Shown here: one piece after another, positions 26,464 through 39,135 of the stretch
Position numbering within the stretch: position 1 is the first letter of the stretch
Layout of the letters: each line of letters begins with the position of its first letter
Assembly (NCBI GenBank): GCA_029959325.1
Contig: JASCPF010000008.1
Location: 1-64,000 of the forward strand
Source: Microbacteriaceae bacterium PS02068
GTDB lineage: Bacteria > Actinomycetota > Actinomycetes > Actinomycetales > Microbacteriaceae
Length of the DNA: 64,000 nucleotides
Direction: 5' to 3'
Translations under genes and position numbers: made by a program
Notes under the pieces: model-generated
The model's database searches: none
Seen by the model: the letters and a program-made list of their open reading frames with translations, nothing else
What the model was told of the DNA's origin: nothing

Positions 26464-26475
26464 GGCGCGCCGTGG

Positions 26476-26955
26476 TCAGCGTGCCGCCGCGATGAGCTCC
26501 GCCAGACGGTCCAGAGCGGGCCGCTGCGCCTTCACGAGCCGCAGACGGGCGTCGTCCAGGGGCATCCACTCGACCCGGTCCACCTCGGGAAACGACTGCA
26601 TGCGGCCGGAGCGCGGCGGCCACTCCAGCTCGAACTCGCCGAACGACAACGGGGATGCCTCGAACCCCGCGCCGTCCGCGACGAACACCGTCACGCGTTT
26701 GCCCGACGAGTACGCGAACGTCCCGAGTTCGGCGTAGTCGGAGTCGGGCGCCGCGATGCCCAGCTCTTCCTGGAACTCGCGCTTCGCGGCATGCAGCGCC
26801 GACTCCGCGTCGGGGTCGTATTCCCCTTTCGGAATGGACCACGCGCCCGCGTCCTTCGTCGCCCAGTAGGGCCCGCCCATATGCGCGACGAGCGCCGACA
26901 CCTCGCCGTCCGGAGCGACCCGGTACAGCAGGATGCCGGCGCTCGTCGTGACCAC
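26476..26955 (-). CDS. Nudix hydrolase
   Basis: It hydrolyses a nucleoside diphosphate linked to another moiety; substrate unknown. The 159 residues contain a Nudix box ending REFQEELGI (about residues 61-69). The first spacer, between the Gly of KGEYDPDAE and its Glu, is six residues instead of the usual five, so there is a one-residue insertion in the box or a shifted Glu. It stands between rnhA and the aldo-keto reductase; start ATG at 26955, 15 nt from the next gene's stop. Confidence 0.88.
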   Translation of the reverse strand: MVTTSAGILLYRVAPDGEVSALVAHMGGPYWATKDAGAWSIPKGEYDPDAESALHAAKREFQEELGIAAPDSDYAELGTFAYSSGKRVTVFVADGAGFEASPLSFGEFELEWPPRSGRMQSFPEVDRVEWMPLDDARLRLVKAQRPALDRLAELIAAAR

Positions 26956-26970
26956 GTCGAGCCCGCCCGA

Positions 26971-27984
26971 TCAGGCCGGGCGGCTCTTCGGCGACACGGT
27001 GTCGGTCTCGGCGCCGTCGGTGACCGAGACGCCGCTCAGCGCGGCGTTCACGGCCTGATACGTCGCGTCGTCGAGCGTGATGTCGGATGCCTTGACGGTG
27101 TCTTCCAGCTGCTCGGGGCGCGACGCGCCGACGAGCGCGGCCGCGATGTTCGGGTTGTGCAGCACCCACGCGAGCGAGAGCTGCGGCACGGTGATGCCCG
27201 CCTCGTCGGCGATGGGCTTCAGCTTCTGCACGGCGGTCAGGACGTCATCGTTCAGGAAGCGCTTGATGAAGTTCGCGCCGCTCTTCTCGTCGGTCGCGCG
27301 CGAGCCCTCGGGCACGGGCTGACCGGGCAGGTACTTGCCGGTGAGCACACCCTGTGCGAGCGGCGACCAGACGATCTGCGAGATCCCGAGCTCCTGCGAG
27401 GTCGGGATGACCTTCTCTTCGATGACACGCCACAGCGCCGAGTACTGCGGCTGGTTCGACACGAGCTGGAAGCCGAGCTCCTTCGCGAGGGCGTGCCCGT
27501 CGCGCAGCTGCTCGGCGGTCCACTCGCTGACGCCGATGTAGAGCGCCTTGCCCTGCCGCACGACGTCGGCGAACGCCTGCATCGTCTCTTCGAGGGGGGT
27601 CTCGTAGTCGTAGCGGTGCGCCTGGTAGAGGTCGACGTAGTCGAGCTCGAGGCGCTTCAGCGACCCGTGGATGCCGTCCATGATGTGCTTGCGCGAGAGC
27701 CCGGTGTCGTTGGGGCCCTTCTTGCCGATGGGCCAGTAGACCTTCGTGAAGATCTCGAGGTTCGCGCGCTCCTGACCCTTCAGGGCCTTGGCGAGAACGA
27801 CCTCCGCCGCCGTGTTGGCGTAGGCGTCAGCCGTGTCGAACGTCGTGATGCCCAGGTCGAGCGCCTTGTGCACCGTCGCGATGGCGGCGTCGTCGCCGAC
27901 CTGCGAGGCGTGCGTCACCCAGTTGCCGTAGGTGATCTCCGAGATCTTGAATCCGCTGTTGCCGAGGTACCGATAGTTGACCAT
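26971..27984 (-). CDS. Aldo/keto reductase (Kv-beta / YghZ-like)
   Basis: This NADPH-dependent carbonyl reductase has 337 residues. The tetrad is visible: Asp and Tyr in TFDTADAYANTAAE, Lys in IFTKVYWP and His in LYQAHRYDYETP. The C-terminal NADP motif is VGASRPEQLEDT. TAGCGT lies 6 nt before the ATG, so translation is probably leaderless. Physiological substrate not deducible. Confidence 0.92.
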   Translation of the reverse strand: MVNYRYLGNSGFKISEITYGNWVTHASQVGDDAAIATVHKALDLGITTFDTADAYANTAAEVVLAKALKGQERANLEIFTKVYWPIGKKGPNDTGLSRKHIMDGIHGSLKRLELDYVDLYQAHRYDYETPLEETMQAFADVVRQGKALYIGVSEWTAEQLRDGHALAKELGFQLVSNQPQYSALWRVIEEKVIPTSQELGISQIVWSPLAQGVLTGKYLPGQPVPEGSRATDEKSGANFIKRFLNDDVLTAVQKLKPIADEAGITVPQLSLAWVLHNPNIAAALVGASRPEQLEDTVKASDITLDDATYQAVNAALSGVSVTDGAETDTVSPKSRPA

Positions 27985-27990
27985 GTCTCC

Positions 27991-27996
27991 ACGCTA
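27991..27996 (-). promoter_or_regulatory. Leaderless -10 box of the aldo/keto reductase
   Basis: TAGCGT (minus strand) followed by 6 nt and the ATG at 27984. Confidence 0.55.
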
Positions 27997-28020
27997 CCGG
28001 CGCTGCGGATGCCGGGGGCC

Positions 28021-28082
28021 GACCCTTCGACAAGCTCAGGGACCGGGCGAAGCTCAGCGACCGGGCGAAGCTCAGGGACCGC
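28021..28082. repeat. Dispersed repeat family A, copy 5, triple tandem
   Basis: ACCCTTCGACAAGCTCAGGG followed by ACC and then two shorter tandem units GGGCGAAGCTCAGxGACC fill the gap between the aldo/keto reductase start and the rlmN stop. This is the intergenic form of the element found inside coding regions elsewhere. Confidence 0.8.
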
Positions 28083-28087
28083 CGGGG

Positions 28088-29320
28088 TCAGTCGACGGGG
28101 ACGGCGTCGGCGACCTCGCGGTCTTCCTCGGTGGCGACGAGCTGGCCGCACGCGCCGTCGATCTCTTTGCCGCGCGTGTCGCGGAGGGTCGTCGGGATGC
28201 CTGCTTCGTTCAGCCGGCGCACGAACTCGCGCTGCACGTCCTTCTCCGAGGCCGTCCACACCGACCCGGGGGTGGGGTTCAGCGGAATGGGGTTCACGTG
28301 CACCCAGCCGTGGCCGCGCTCGTTGAGCTTGGTCGCGAGCAGATCGGCGCGCCACGCGTGGTCGTTCATGTCCTTGATGAGGGCGTACTCGATCGAGACG
28401 CGGCGACCGGTCTTCTCGAAATAGCGGTACGCGGCATCCAGCGCCTCATCGACCTTCCAACGCGAGTTGATCGGGATCATCTCGTCGCGCAGCAGGTCGT
28501 CGGGCGCGTGCAGCGACAGCGCGAACGTCACGGGGATGCCCTCGTCGGCGAGCTTGTTGATCGCCGGCACGAGCCCCACCGTCGACACTGTCACGCCGCG
28601 CGCGCTCATGCCGAGCCCGTGGTCTTTGTCGACCATCGTGCGCACCGCCTGCAGGACCCGGTTGTAGTTCGCGAGCGGCTCGCCCATGCCCATGAAGACG
28701 ATGTTGGTGACCCGCTCATCGGCGTGCTCGGCGGGGCCGAGCTCGCCGGCGCGGATCGCGGCGTTCGCGCGCACGACCTGCTCGACGATTTCGGCCGCCG
28801 ACATGTTGCGGGTGAGCCCGGCCTGCCCGGTCGCGCAGAACGGGCAGTTCATGCCGCAGCCCGCTTGGCTCGAGACGCACAGCGTGATCCGGCCGGGGTA
28901 GCGCATGAGCACCGACTCGACGAGGGCGCCGTCGTGCAGCTTCCAGAGGAACTTGATCGTGTCGCCGCGGTCGGTCTGCAGGCGGCGCACTTCGGTGAGC
29001 AGGTGCGGCAGCAGGCCCGCGACGAGCTCTTCGCGACCGGATGCCGGCAGGTCGGTCATTCTCGCCGGATCCGACGTGTAGTGCTGGAAGTAGTGCTTCT
29101 CGAGCTGCTTCGCGCGGAAGCCAGGCAGGCCGAGCTCCTTCGCCTTCTCGACGCGCTGCTCGGGCGTGAGGTCGGCGAGGTGCGTCGGGGGCATGCCCTT
29201 CTTGGGAGCGGCGAACTGCAGGAGGGGCTTGCCCTCGGCATCCACTCTCTGGGTCCACCCCTCGGTACGGGGGCGCACCTGCCGGGGCTTGGTGGTGCGT
29301 ACGGGGGTGGAGTCGTCCAT
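28088..29320 (-). CDS. rlmN: Dual-specificity 23S rRNA/tRNA adenine-C2 methyltransferase
   Basis: This radical-SAM enzyme methylates A2503 of 23S rRNA and A37 of some tRNAs. The 410 residues have the cluster motif CGMNCPFC, the GMGEPLANY and SLHAPDD segments, and the substrate-proximal Cys near the C-terminus ([17 protein letters not shown]). TACCCT lies 6 nt before the ATG at 29320. Confidence 0.96.
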   Translation of the reverse strand: MDDSTPVRTTKPRQVRPRTEGWTQRVDAEGKPLLQFAAPKKGMPPTHLADLTPEQRVEKAKELGLPGFRAKQLEKHYFQHYTSDPARMTDLPASGREELVAGLLPHLLTEVRRLQTDRGDTIKFLWKLHDGALVESVLMRYPGRITLCVSSQAGCGMNCPFCATGQAGLTRNMSAAEIVEQVVRANAAIRAGELGPAEHADERVTNIVFMGMGEPLANYNRVLQAVRTMVDKDHGLGMSARGVTVSTVGLVPAINKLADEGIPVTFALSLHAPDDLLRDEMIPINSRWKVDEALDAAYRYFEKTGRRVSIEYALIKDMNDHAWRADLLATKLNERGHGWVHVNPIPLNPTPGSVWTASEKDVQREFVRRLNEAGIPTTLRDTRGKEIDGACGQLVATEEDREVADAVPVD

Positions 29321-29326
29321 GGTTCC

Positions 29327-29332
29327 AGGGTA
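29327..29332 (-). promoter_or_regulatory. Leaderless -10 box of rlmN
   Basis: TACCCT (minus strand), then GGAACC and the ATG. Confidence 0.5.
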
Positions 29333-29386
29333 CCGGCGGCGCTGAACGGCAGGCGGGGAACGGGGAGCGGGTAGCGGGCGTTTGCC

Positions 29387-29462
29387 GTGTCGAAAGCAGG
29401 CTCGATCCGCTCGGCGGGGACGTTCGCGGCGGCACCCGACCGGTTCAGCCTGCTTTCGGCAC
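29387..29462. repeat. Mini inverted-repeat element, divergent relative (76 bp)
   Basis: Ends GTGTCGAAAGCAGGCT and AGCCTGCTTTCGGCAC are inverted repeats with one mismatch. They match the 86- and 98-bp elements at the shared positions GTxCCG...GCAGGxT, with AAA replacing TTT, so this looks like a subfamily. It lies between rlmN and the homocysteine methyltransferase gene. Confidence 0.65.
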
Positions 29463-29500
29463 CGAAATCCGCGTCACGCGATCGAGCTGCGCGGGCGGCG

Positions 29501-30364
29501 TCAGCCGATCGACGCGGCGAGCGCGGCGATGTGCGCCGGGGTGGTGCGGCAGCACCCGCCGACCAGGCGGGCACCCGCGGCGATCCAGTCGCCGGCCAGC
29601 GCCGTGGGCACGCCGGCGGTTCCCGTCCAGCGGCGGGTGGTGGCATCCCACAGCTCGCCGCTGTTCGGGTAGGCGACCCGCGCGATGCCGCCCGGCGCGG
29701 CGGCCAGCGCGCCCGCGACAGCCTCGGGCGCGCAGCAGTTCACGCCGACCGCGATGACCCCGGGGGCCGACACGGCGATCGCGAAGGCGCGCGCCACGGC
29801 GTCACCCTGCAGGGCGTCGCTGCTCGCCGACAGGCTGATCCAGACGGGCAGATCGGGGCGATCGAGACGCTCGAGCTCAGCGGCGAGCGCCTCGACCTCG
29901 GCCTCGCACGGGATGGTCTCGATGGCCAGCGCGTCGGCCCCGGCATCGGCCAGCACCCGCAGGCGACGGCGATGCCACCGGCCCAGTTCCGGCGCGCCGA
30001 CGTCGTAGCGACCGGTGTACTCGCTGCCGTCGGCACGGGCGGCGCCATAGGGCCCGACCGATGCCGCGACGAAGCAGTCCCCGGCATCCCGCGCGAGCTG
30101 CACGCTGCGACGCAGCAGCAGGTCGACCTCGTCGCCCGGGACGATACCGCCGTGCGCCAGCTGGTAGCTCGACGTGATGAGCACCTCGGCACCCGCCGCC
30201 GCGAACTCGGCGTGCGCGGCGCGGACAGCATCCGGATCGTCGCGCAGCAGCGCCGCCGACCACAGGACGCCCGACACGTCGTGACCGCGCGCCTCGAGCA
30301 GCGTGCCGAGACCGCCATCGAGCACGAGCGGTCGCGCACGAACGGCATCGGCGAAGGTGGCCAT
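29501..30364 (-). CDS. mmuM: Homocysteine S-methyltransferase
   Basis: It methylates homocysteine to methionine using S-methylmethionine or a related donor. The 287-residue barrel has DGGLGTLLEARG at the N-terminus and the zinc cysteines in GVNCCAPEAV and VGGCCRTTPAHI. Start at 30364 gives the standard N-terminus (MATFADAVRARPLVLDGG); TACTGT lies 6 nt upstream. An upstream extension to 30409 overlaps the divergent gene and is unlikely. Confidence 0.92.
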   Translation of the reverse strand: MATFADAVRARPLVLDGGLGTLLEARGHDVSGVLWSAALLRDDPDAVRAAHAEFAAAGAEVLITSSYQLAHGGIVPGDEVDLLLRRSVQLARDAGDCFVAASVGPYGAARADGSEYTGRYDVGAPELGRWHRRRLRVLADAGADALAIETIPCEAEVEALAAELERLDRPDLPVWISLSASSDALQGDAVARAFAIAVSAPGVIAVGVNCCAPEAVAGALAAAPGGIARVAYPNSGELWDATTRRWTGTAGVPTALAGDWIAAGARLVGGCCRTTPAHIAALAASIG

Positions 30365-30370
30365 GGCGCC

Positions 30371-30394
30371 ACAGTAGTCATACCCTCCTAGACT
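30371..30394. promoter_or_regulatory. Divergent leaderless promoters (mmuM / licT)
   Basis: TACTGT on the minus strand (30376-30371), 6 nt from the mmuM ATG. TAGACT on the plus strand (30389-30394), 7 nt from the ATG at 30402. Confidence 0.55.
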
Positions 30395-30401
30395 TCTCGC
30401 C

Positions 30402-31358
30402 ATGAGCATCGGCGGCGGGCGTCAGGGCACTCCGCGCCGCGCACCGTCACCGGCGACGCGCGCAGCGCACCCAACGCCCGCCGCACCCGCGCACAAGGTG
30501 CTCAACAACAACGTCGTCATCCAGATCGACGAGTCGGGGCGCGAGCGTGTGCTGATGGGCCGCGGCATCGGGTTCCAGCTGAAGCCGACGGATGCCATCG
30601 ACCCGGTCCGCGTCGAGAAGACGTTCATCCTCGACGGGGGTGAGGGCGCCGAGCGCGAGCTGCACCTGCTCGCCGAGGTGCCCTATGCCGTGCTCGAGGC
30701 CGTCAGCCGCGCCGTCGACGGTGCCGAGCGCGCCCTGGGCCGGGCGCTCGGCCGCGGCTTCACGATCGCGGTCGTCGACCACATCCAGTTCGTGCTCGAC
30801 CGGCTCGACCAGGGGGTGCGCATCCCCTCCACGCCGATGCCCGAGCTGCGCGTCCTGCACCCGCAGGAGTTCGCCGCAGCCGCCGACATGGCCGCCTCGA
30901 TCGCGACGGCGCTGGGCCGTGAGCTGCCCCCGGAAGAGTCGGTCTTCCTCACAATGCATCTGCTCAACGCCACCCGCGACGAGCCCAACGGCACAGCAGC
31001 GCTGCTCTTCCGACGCGTCCAGCACGTCGTGACGACGGTCGAGAACGGCCTCGGCGTGAGCCTCGACACCGAGAGCCTCGACTACGCGCGCTTCGTGCTG
31101 CACGTGCAGTTCCTGCTGCAGCGGCTCGTGTCGCGTGCGATGCTGCGCAGCCAGGACACGTCGTTCTTCGAGTTCGCGAAGCACTCGTACCCGGCATCCT
31201 TCGCCATCGCGACAGAGGTCAAGCAGTACGTGCGCGCCGCGACCGAGTCGGAGCTGACCGACGAAGAGGTGCTGTACCTCGTCGTGCACATCGAACGACT
31301 GAAGTCTCAGATCGTCGGAAGTGGTGGTAGCGCGAATCCCGACCCTGTGGTAACTTGA
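30402..31358 (+). CDS. licT: BglG/LicT-family transcription antiterminator
   Basis: This RNA-binding protein stops a terminator from forming in the downstream beta-glucoside operon when its PRD domains are suitably phosphorylated by the PTS. After an unusual Pro/Ala-rich extension of about 31 residues comes the CAT domain (KVLNNNVVIQID, GRGIGFQLKP). PRD1 keeps histidines in VVDHIQFVLDR and RVLHPQEF; PRD2 in FVLHVQFLLQRL and LVVHIERL. Total 318 residues. The ATG at 30402 has a leaderless box 7 nt upstream. A GTG at 30498 would give the usual short N-terminus, so the extension needs checking. The RAT site lies 14 nt after its stop. Confidence 0.92.
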   Translation: MSIGGGRQGTPRRAPSPATRAAHPTPAAPAHKVLNNNVVIQIDESGRERVLMGRGIGFQLKPTDAIDPVRVEKTFILDGGEGAERELHLLAEVPYAVLEAVSRAVDGAERALGRALGRGFTIAVVDHIQFVLDRLDQGVRIPSTPMPELRVLHPQEFAAAADMAASIATALGRELPPEESVFLTMHLLNATRDEPNGTAALLFRRVQHVVTTVENGLGVSLDTESLDYARFVLHVQFLLQRLVSRAMLRSQDTSFFEFAKHSYPASFAIATEVKQYVRAATESELTDEEVLYLVVHIERLKSQIVGSGGSANPDPVVT

Positions 31359-31371
31359 TCGCAGATCCCTT

Positions 31372-31396
31372 GGATCGTTACCGCATCAGCGGGCGA

Positions 31397-31400
<4 letters not shown>
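31372..31400 (+). promoter_or_regulatory. RAT (ribonucleic antiterminator) site
   Basis: A 29-nt sequence starting GGATCGTTACCGCATC and ending GGGCGAAACC aligns with the known LicT/SacY/BglG target (GGATTGTTACTG...GGCAAAACC). Its 3' end overlaps the ascending strand of the following terminator, so the two RNA structures are mutually exclusive. Confidence 0.92.
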
Positions 31401-33375
<1,975 letters not shown>

Positions 33376-33386
33376 CCGCACGACCG

Positions 33387-33419
33387 GCCGGGGGCGCGGC
33401 GACGCTCCGCGCCCCCGGC
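33387..33419. other. Very strong hairpin between bglF and bglA
   Basis: GCCGGGGGCGCGG and CCGCGCCCCCGGC form a perfect 13-bp stem with a 7-nt loop. There is no T tract, so it is more likely an RNA-processing or 3' stabilising structure that lets bglF and bglA be expressed at different levels. Confidence 0.75.
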
Positions 33420-33456
33420 ATCCCATCGCCCCCCCCTCACAGACGCGGGGCACTGA

Positions 33457-35711
<2,255 letters not shown>

Positions 35712-35719
35712 GCGGACCG

Positions 35720-35725
35720 TACGCT
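35720..35725 (+). promoter_or_regulatory. Leaderless -10 box of the lysE-like gene
   Basis: TACGCT, then GGTGCC and the GTG at 35732. Confidence 0.5.
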
Positions 35726-35731
35726 GGTGCC

Positions 35732-36370
35732 GTGGTCCCCCTCGACAATCTGATCGCCTTCACGCTGGCGGCGCTCGTGCTGATCCTGATCCCGGGCCCG
35801 GCCGTGCTGTTCTCGGTCGGCCGCACGCTCGCGCTCGGGCGGCGCGGAGGCATCCTGAGCGTGCTCGGCGTCTCGCTCGCGCTGATACCGATCACCGCGC
35901 TCGTCGCCCTCGGCGTGGGCTCGGTCATCGCGCGGTCGGTGCCGCTGTTCACCGCACTGAAGGTCGCCGGGGCGCTGTACCTCGTGTTCCTGGGCATCCA
36001 GACGATCCGACATCGGAAGGATGCCGCGGCGCCGGTCGACCTGCAGCGCCTGCCCGCCTCGCCGTGGCGTCAGCTGGGGCAGGGATTCGTCGTCGGCGTC
36101 ACCAACCCGAAGACGATCGCGTTCTTCGTCGCCGTGCTGCCACAGTTCGTGTCGCTGCCGGCGGGGTCGGTGCCGCTGCAGATGCTCGAACTCGGTCTCG
36201 TCTTCGCCGTGATCGCCTTCGTCTCCGACTCGGTGTGGGTGCTGATCGCCGCCGCCGCGCGGGCGTGGTTCGCCCGCTCGCCGAAGCGCATCGAGCGGCT
36301 CACCGCGACCGGCGGCGGCATGATGATCGGCCTCGGCGGCGTGCTGCTCATCGCCGGCCCGCAGCACTGA
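35732..36370 (+). CDS. LysE/RhtB-family exporter
   Basis: A 212-residue inner-membrane protein with about six helices and the family N-terminus (LILIPGPAVLFSVGRTLALG) exports amino acids or similar small solutes. FVVGVTNPKTIAFFVAVLPQ is the conserved central segment. GTG start at 35732, 21 nt after the HAD stop, with its own leaderless -10 box. Why it lies between two HAD phosphatases is not clear. Confidence 0.9.
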   Translation: MVPLDNLIAFTLAALVLILIPGPAVLFSVGRTLALGRRGGILSVLGVSLALIPITALVALGVGSVIARSVPLFTALKVAGALYLVFLGIQTIRHRKDAAAPVDLQRLPASPWRQLGQGFVVGVTNPKTIAFFVAVLPQFVSLPAGSVPLQMLELGLVFAVIAFVSDSVWVLIAAAARAWFARSPKRIERLTATGGGMMIGLGGVLLIAGPQH

Positions 36371-36455
36371 CCGCGGACGCCTGCATCGGGCGGCGACGGC
36401 GGCGAGAGCCCGCACGCCCAGCAGCCGTTCACCGGCATACGAAAGGATGGAGCAT

Positions 36456-37337
36456 ATGACTTCCCCGGATTCCCCCCAGCGCATCGTGTTCATCGACGTC
36501 GACGGGACGATCCTCGAGCACGGATCGATCGTCGCGCCGTCGACCGTGACGGCGATCCGCTCGGCCCGCGCGAACGGACACATCGTGTACCTGTGCACCG
36601 GTCGGTCGGCCGCCGACATCCACCCGTCGGTGCGCGAGATCGGCTTCGACGGCGCGATCACGAACGGCGGAGCCTTCGCCGTGCGCATCGACGCCGACGG
36701 CACGGAGGAGCAGCTCGCCTCACACCTCATGCCCCGCGAATCCGTCGAGCGCATGATCGGGTATTTCGAAGACCGAGGCATCCACTACTTCCTGCAGACG
36801 GATGACGGGGTCTTCGCGAGCGAGGGTGTCGCCGCCGTGGCCGAGGAGTTCTTCGCGCAGCGCCGCGCGCGTCACGCGGACGACCTGCGCGCGCTCGGCC
36901 TCGACGACGATGACCAGCCCCTGCCGATGATCAGCTATCGCCCGCGGAACGAGGTCGACCTCGACCAGGTCGTGAAGGCCACGTTCATCAGCGGCGACTC
37001 GGAGACCCTCGAGCGCGCCGAGGCCGACCTCGGCGACACGTTCCACGTGATTCCCGGCTCGATCCCGATGCCCGGCGGCTCGAACGGTGAGATCGCGATG
37101 CTCGGCGTGAACAAGGGGTCGGCGATCCTCGAGGTGCTCGAGGTGCTCGGCCGGGGTGCCGCCGATGCGATCGGCATCGGCGACAGCTGGAACGACGTCG
37201 AGATGTTCGCCGTCGTCGGCACCTCGGTCGCGATGGGCGGCGCCGACCCCGAACTGCAGGCCCAGGCCGACCTCGTGACGACCGGCGTGCTCGACGACGG
37301 CGTCTCGAACGCGCTGGTGCGGCTCGGGTTGGTCTGA
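36456..37337 (+). CDS. HAD-superfamily Cof-type phosphatase 2
   Basis: A 293-residue paralogue of the upstream HAD enzyme with FIDVDGTILEHG (motif I) and GIGDSWNDVEMF (motif IV). I chose the ATG at 36456 because AAAGGA lies 8 nt upstream; an ATG at 36447 overlaps that site. Compared with its paralogue it has a longer cap (about 27 residues more). Substrate unknown. It converges on the SDR gene at 37354. Confidence 0.9.
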   Translation: MTSPDSPQRIVFIDVDGTILEHGSIVAPSTVTAIRSARANGHIVYLCTGRSAADIHPSVREIGFDGAITNGGAFAVRIDADGTEEQLASHLMPRESVERMIGYFEDRGIHYFLQTDDGVFASEGVAAVAEEFFAQRRARHADDLRALGLDDDDQPLPMISYRPRNEVDLDQVVKATFISGDSETLERAEADLGDTFHVIPGSIPMPGGSNGEIAMLGVNKGSAILEVLEVLGRGAADAIGIGDSWNDVEMFAVVGTSVAMGGADPELQAQADLVTTGVLDDGVSNALVRLGLV

Positions 37338-37353
37338 CCCGCCGCGTTTCGGC

Positions 37354-38184
37354 TCAGAGGAAGATGTCGGGGAACAGCTCGCTGTCGGGTGTGCCGGGCG
37401 TCGCGGCGTAGCCGGAGAAGTCGGTGACCCCGGCATCCCGCAGCACCTGCTCGACGATGAGCGTCTGGCCGGTGTACTCGCGCGCGGGCTTGAGGAGCAC
37501 CTCGTAGGCGGCGTCGGCGTAGACCTCGGGCGTGCGGCTGACGCGCATCATGCGGTCGCCGCCGAGCGCGAACTGCACGGCGGCCGTCGCGATCGTCGTC
37601 TCGGGCCAGAGGGTGTTGGCGGCGATGCCGTCCTTCGCGAACTCCGCCGCCATGCCGAGGGTTGCCATCGTCATGCCGTACTTCGCGAGGGTGTAGCCCG
37701 TGTGCGCGCCGAGCCAGCGCGGCGTGAGGTTCAGCGGCGGCGACAGCGAGAGGATGTGCGGGTTCGGGGCATCCTTCAGGATCGGCACGGCCGCGCGGCT
37801 GAGCATGAACGTGCCGCGCACGTTGACGTCCTGCATGAGGTCGTACTTCTTCGCGGCGAGGTCCAGCGAGCCCGACAGGTCGATGACCGAGGCGTTGTTC
37901 ACGACGATGTCGATGCCGCCGAACTCGCCCTGTGTCTTCAGCACGGCCTCGGTGATGTCGTCGTCGTTGCGGACGTCGCCGACGATCGGCAGCGCGCGAC
38001 CACCCGCCGCCTCGATGGCCTCGGCGGCCGAGTGCACGGTGCCCTCGAGCTTCGGATGCGGGGTGTCGGTCTTGGCCATGAGCGCGATGTTGGCGCCGTC
38101 GCGCGCGGCGCGCAGGGCGATCGCGAGGCCGATTCCGCGGCTGCCGCCCGACATCAGGATGGTCTTTCCGGCGAGGCTGGTCAT
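37354..38184 (-). CDS. Short-chain dehydrogenase/reductase (HSDL2-like)
   Basis: A 276-residue NAD(P)-dependent oxidoreductase. The cofactor motif is MSGGSRGIGLAIALRAARDG, then NNAS and the catalytic YTLAK. The proline-rich LSPPLNLTPRWLGAHTGYTL is typical of HSDL2-type proteins linked to lipid metabolism. The ATG overlaps the preceding gene's stop (ATGA), so it is coupled to the enoyl-CoA hydratase relative. Confidence 0.9.
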   Translation of the reverse strand: MTSLAGKTILMSGGSRGIGLAIALRAARDGANIALMAKTDTPHPKLEGTVHSAAEAIEAAGGRALPIVGDVRNDDDITEAVLKTQGEFGGIDIVVNNASVIDLSGSLDLAAKKYDLMQDVNVRGTFMLSRAAVPILKDAPNPHILSLSPPLNLTPRWLGAHTGYTLAKYGMTMATLGMAAEFAKDGIAANTLWPETTIATAAVQFALGGDRMMRVSRTPEVYADAAYEVLLKPAREYTGQTLIVEQVLRDAGVTDFSGYAATPGTPDSELFPDIFL

Positions 38185-38984
38185 GCGTGCTCCTTGGTTG
38201 TGTCCGGTCCCTGAGCTTGTCGAAGGGTGCGGGATGCCGCGGCGAACGCCGCCACGCGCACCTGCGATTCGGAGGTGTCGAAGCGCGCGCCGATCGTGCG
38301 CGCCTCGTCGTCGAGGTTGTCTGTGAAGCTGCGCTGGGTGCCCGCGCGGATGAGCCGCTTGGCCTGGCCGAAAGCACCCGTGGCGCCCTCGAGCCAGAAC
38401 GCCGCGACCTCGGCGGCGCGCGCACCGGGGTCATCCGCGATCTCGGCGATGAGGCCCCAGTCGAGCGCGGTCTCGGCGTCGATCGTGAGGTCCTGCAGCA
38501 GCATGCGCAGCGCGCGAGTCTGGCCGATCGCCGCGGGCAGCAGCGTCGAGACGCTGAGGTCGGGAGTCAGGCCGATGTTCGCGTACTTGCTGACGAAGCG
38601 CGCCCGGCCCGACGCGACGATGTAGTCGGCCGTGAGCATGAGGCCGAGGCCGCCGCCTGCGACGGCGCCCTGCACTGCCGCGACGACGGGCTTGCTGGAC
38701 TCGACGAACGCGCGGATGCCCTCGTGGATGACCCCGGCCATCGCGGTGACGTGCGCGCCCCCTGCCCCCGAGGTCGCCATCTCGACGACATCGCCACCGG
38801 CGCAGAACGCGGGCCCGCTGGCATCCAGGATCACGGCGCCGACGGTGTCATCGGCCGTGACCTCGTGGGCGAGGTCACGCCAGCGCTGCCCCATCTCGAA
38901 GCCCATCGCGTTGAGCGAGGCGGGGCGGTTGAAGGTCAGGCGCGCGAGCGCGCCGTCGCGGGTGTAGAGGATCGAGTCGGTCAT
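38181..38984 (-). CDS. Enoyl-CoA hydratase/isomerase family protein (PaaG-like)
   Basis: A 267-residue crotonase-fold protein. The oxyanion-hole segments PAFCAGGDVVEM and GAVAGGGLGLML are present. Where classic hydratases carry the catalytic glutamates it has GGGLGLM and GLTPDLSVSTLLP, so it is more likely an isomerase-type enzyme that uses an aspartate. The last residues RTLRQAQGPDTTKEHA come from a family A repeat. It lies between two SDR genes on the same strand, suggesting one acyl-CoA oxidation unit. Confidence 0.88.
   Translation of the reverse strand: MTDSILYTRDGALARLTFNRPASLNAMGFEMGQRWRDLAHEVTADDTVGAVILDASGPAFCAGGDVVEMATSGAGGAHVTAMAGVIHEGIRAFVESSKPVVAAVQGAVAGGGLGLMLTADYIVASGRARFVSKYANIGLTPDLSVSTLLPAAIGQTRALRMLLQDLTIDAETALDWGLIAEIADDPGARAAEVAAFWLEGATGAFGQAKRLIRAGTQRSFTDNLDDEARTIGARFDTSESQVRVAAFAAASRTLRQAQGPDTTKEHA
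38204..38230. repeat. Dispersed repeat family A, copy 6, at the 3' end of the crotonase gene
   Basis: CCGGTCCCTGAGCTTGTCGA followed by AGGGTGC is translated in frame as the C-terminal TLRQAQGPD of the enoyl-CoA hydratase relative, 20 nt before the next start codon. Confidence 0.75.
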
Positions 38985-39008
38985 GCGGGGTCCTTTCGGA
39001 GGGAAGCC

Positions 39009-39106
39009 GTACCGTTTGCAGGATCACTGCGGTGCGAAGACCGCGCGAGGCCCGTGTTTCCGCGGAAACCGGCCCGCGCATGTTGAACAGGTCCTGCAAT
39101 CGGTAC
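39009..39106. repeat. Mini inverted-repeat element, copy 2 (98 bp)
   Basis: Ends GTACCGTTTGCAGGATC and GGTCCTGCAATCGGTAC are inverted repeats with two mismatches and match the element at 26378-26463. The core differs but also folds, with GGTTTCCGCGGAAACC-like pairing. It lies between two genes that are otherwise arranged as an operon. Confidence 0.8.
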
Positions 39107-39135
39107 GCAGGCGCCGGCGGACGGAGTCGAACCGG

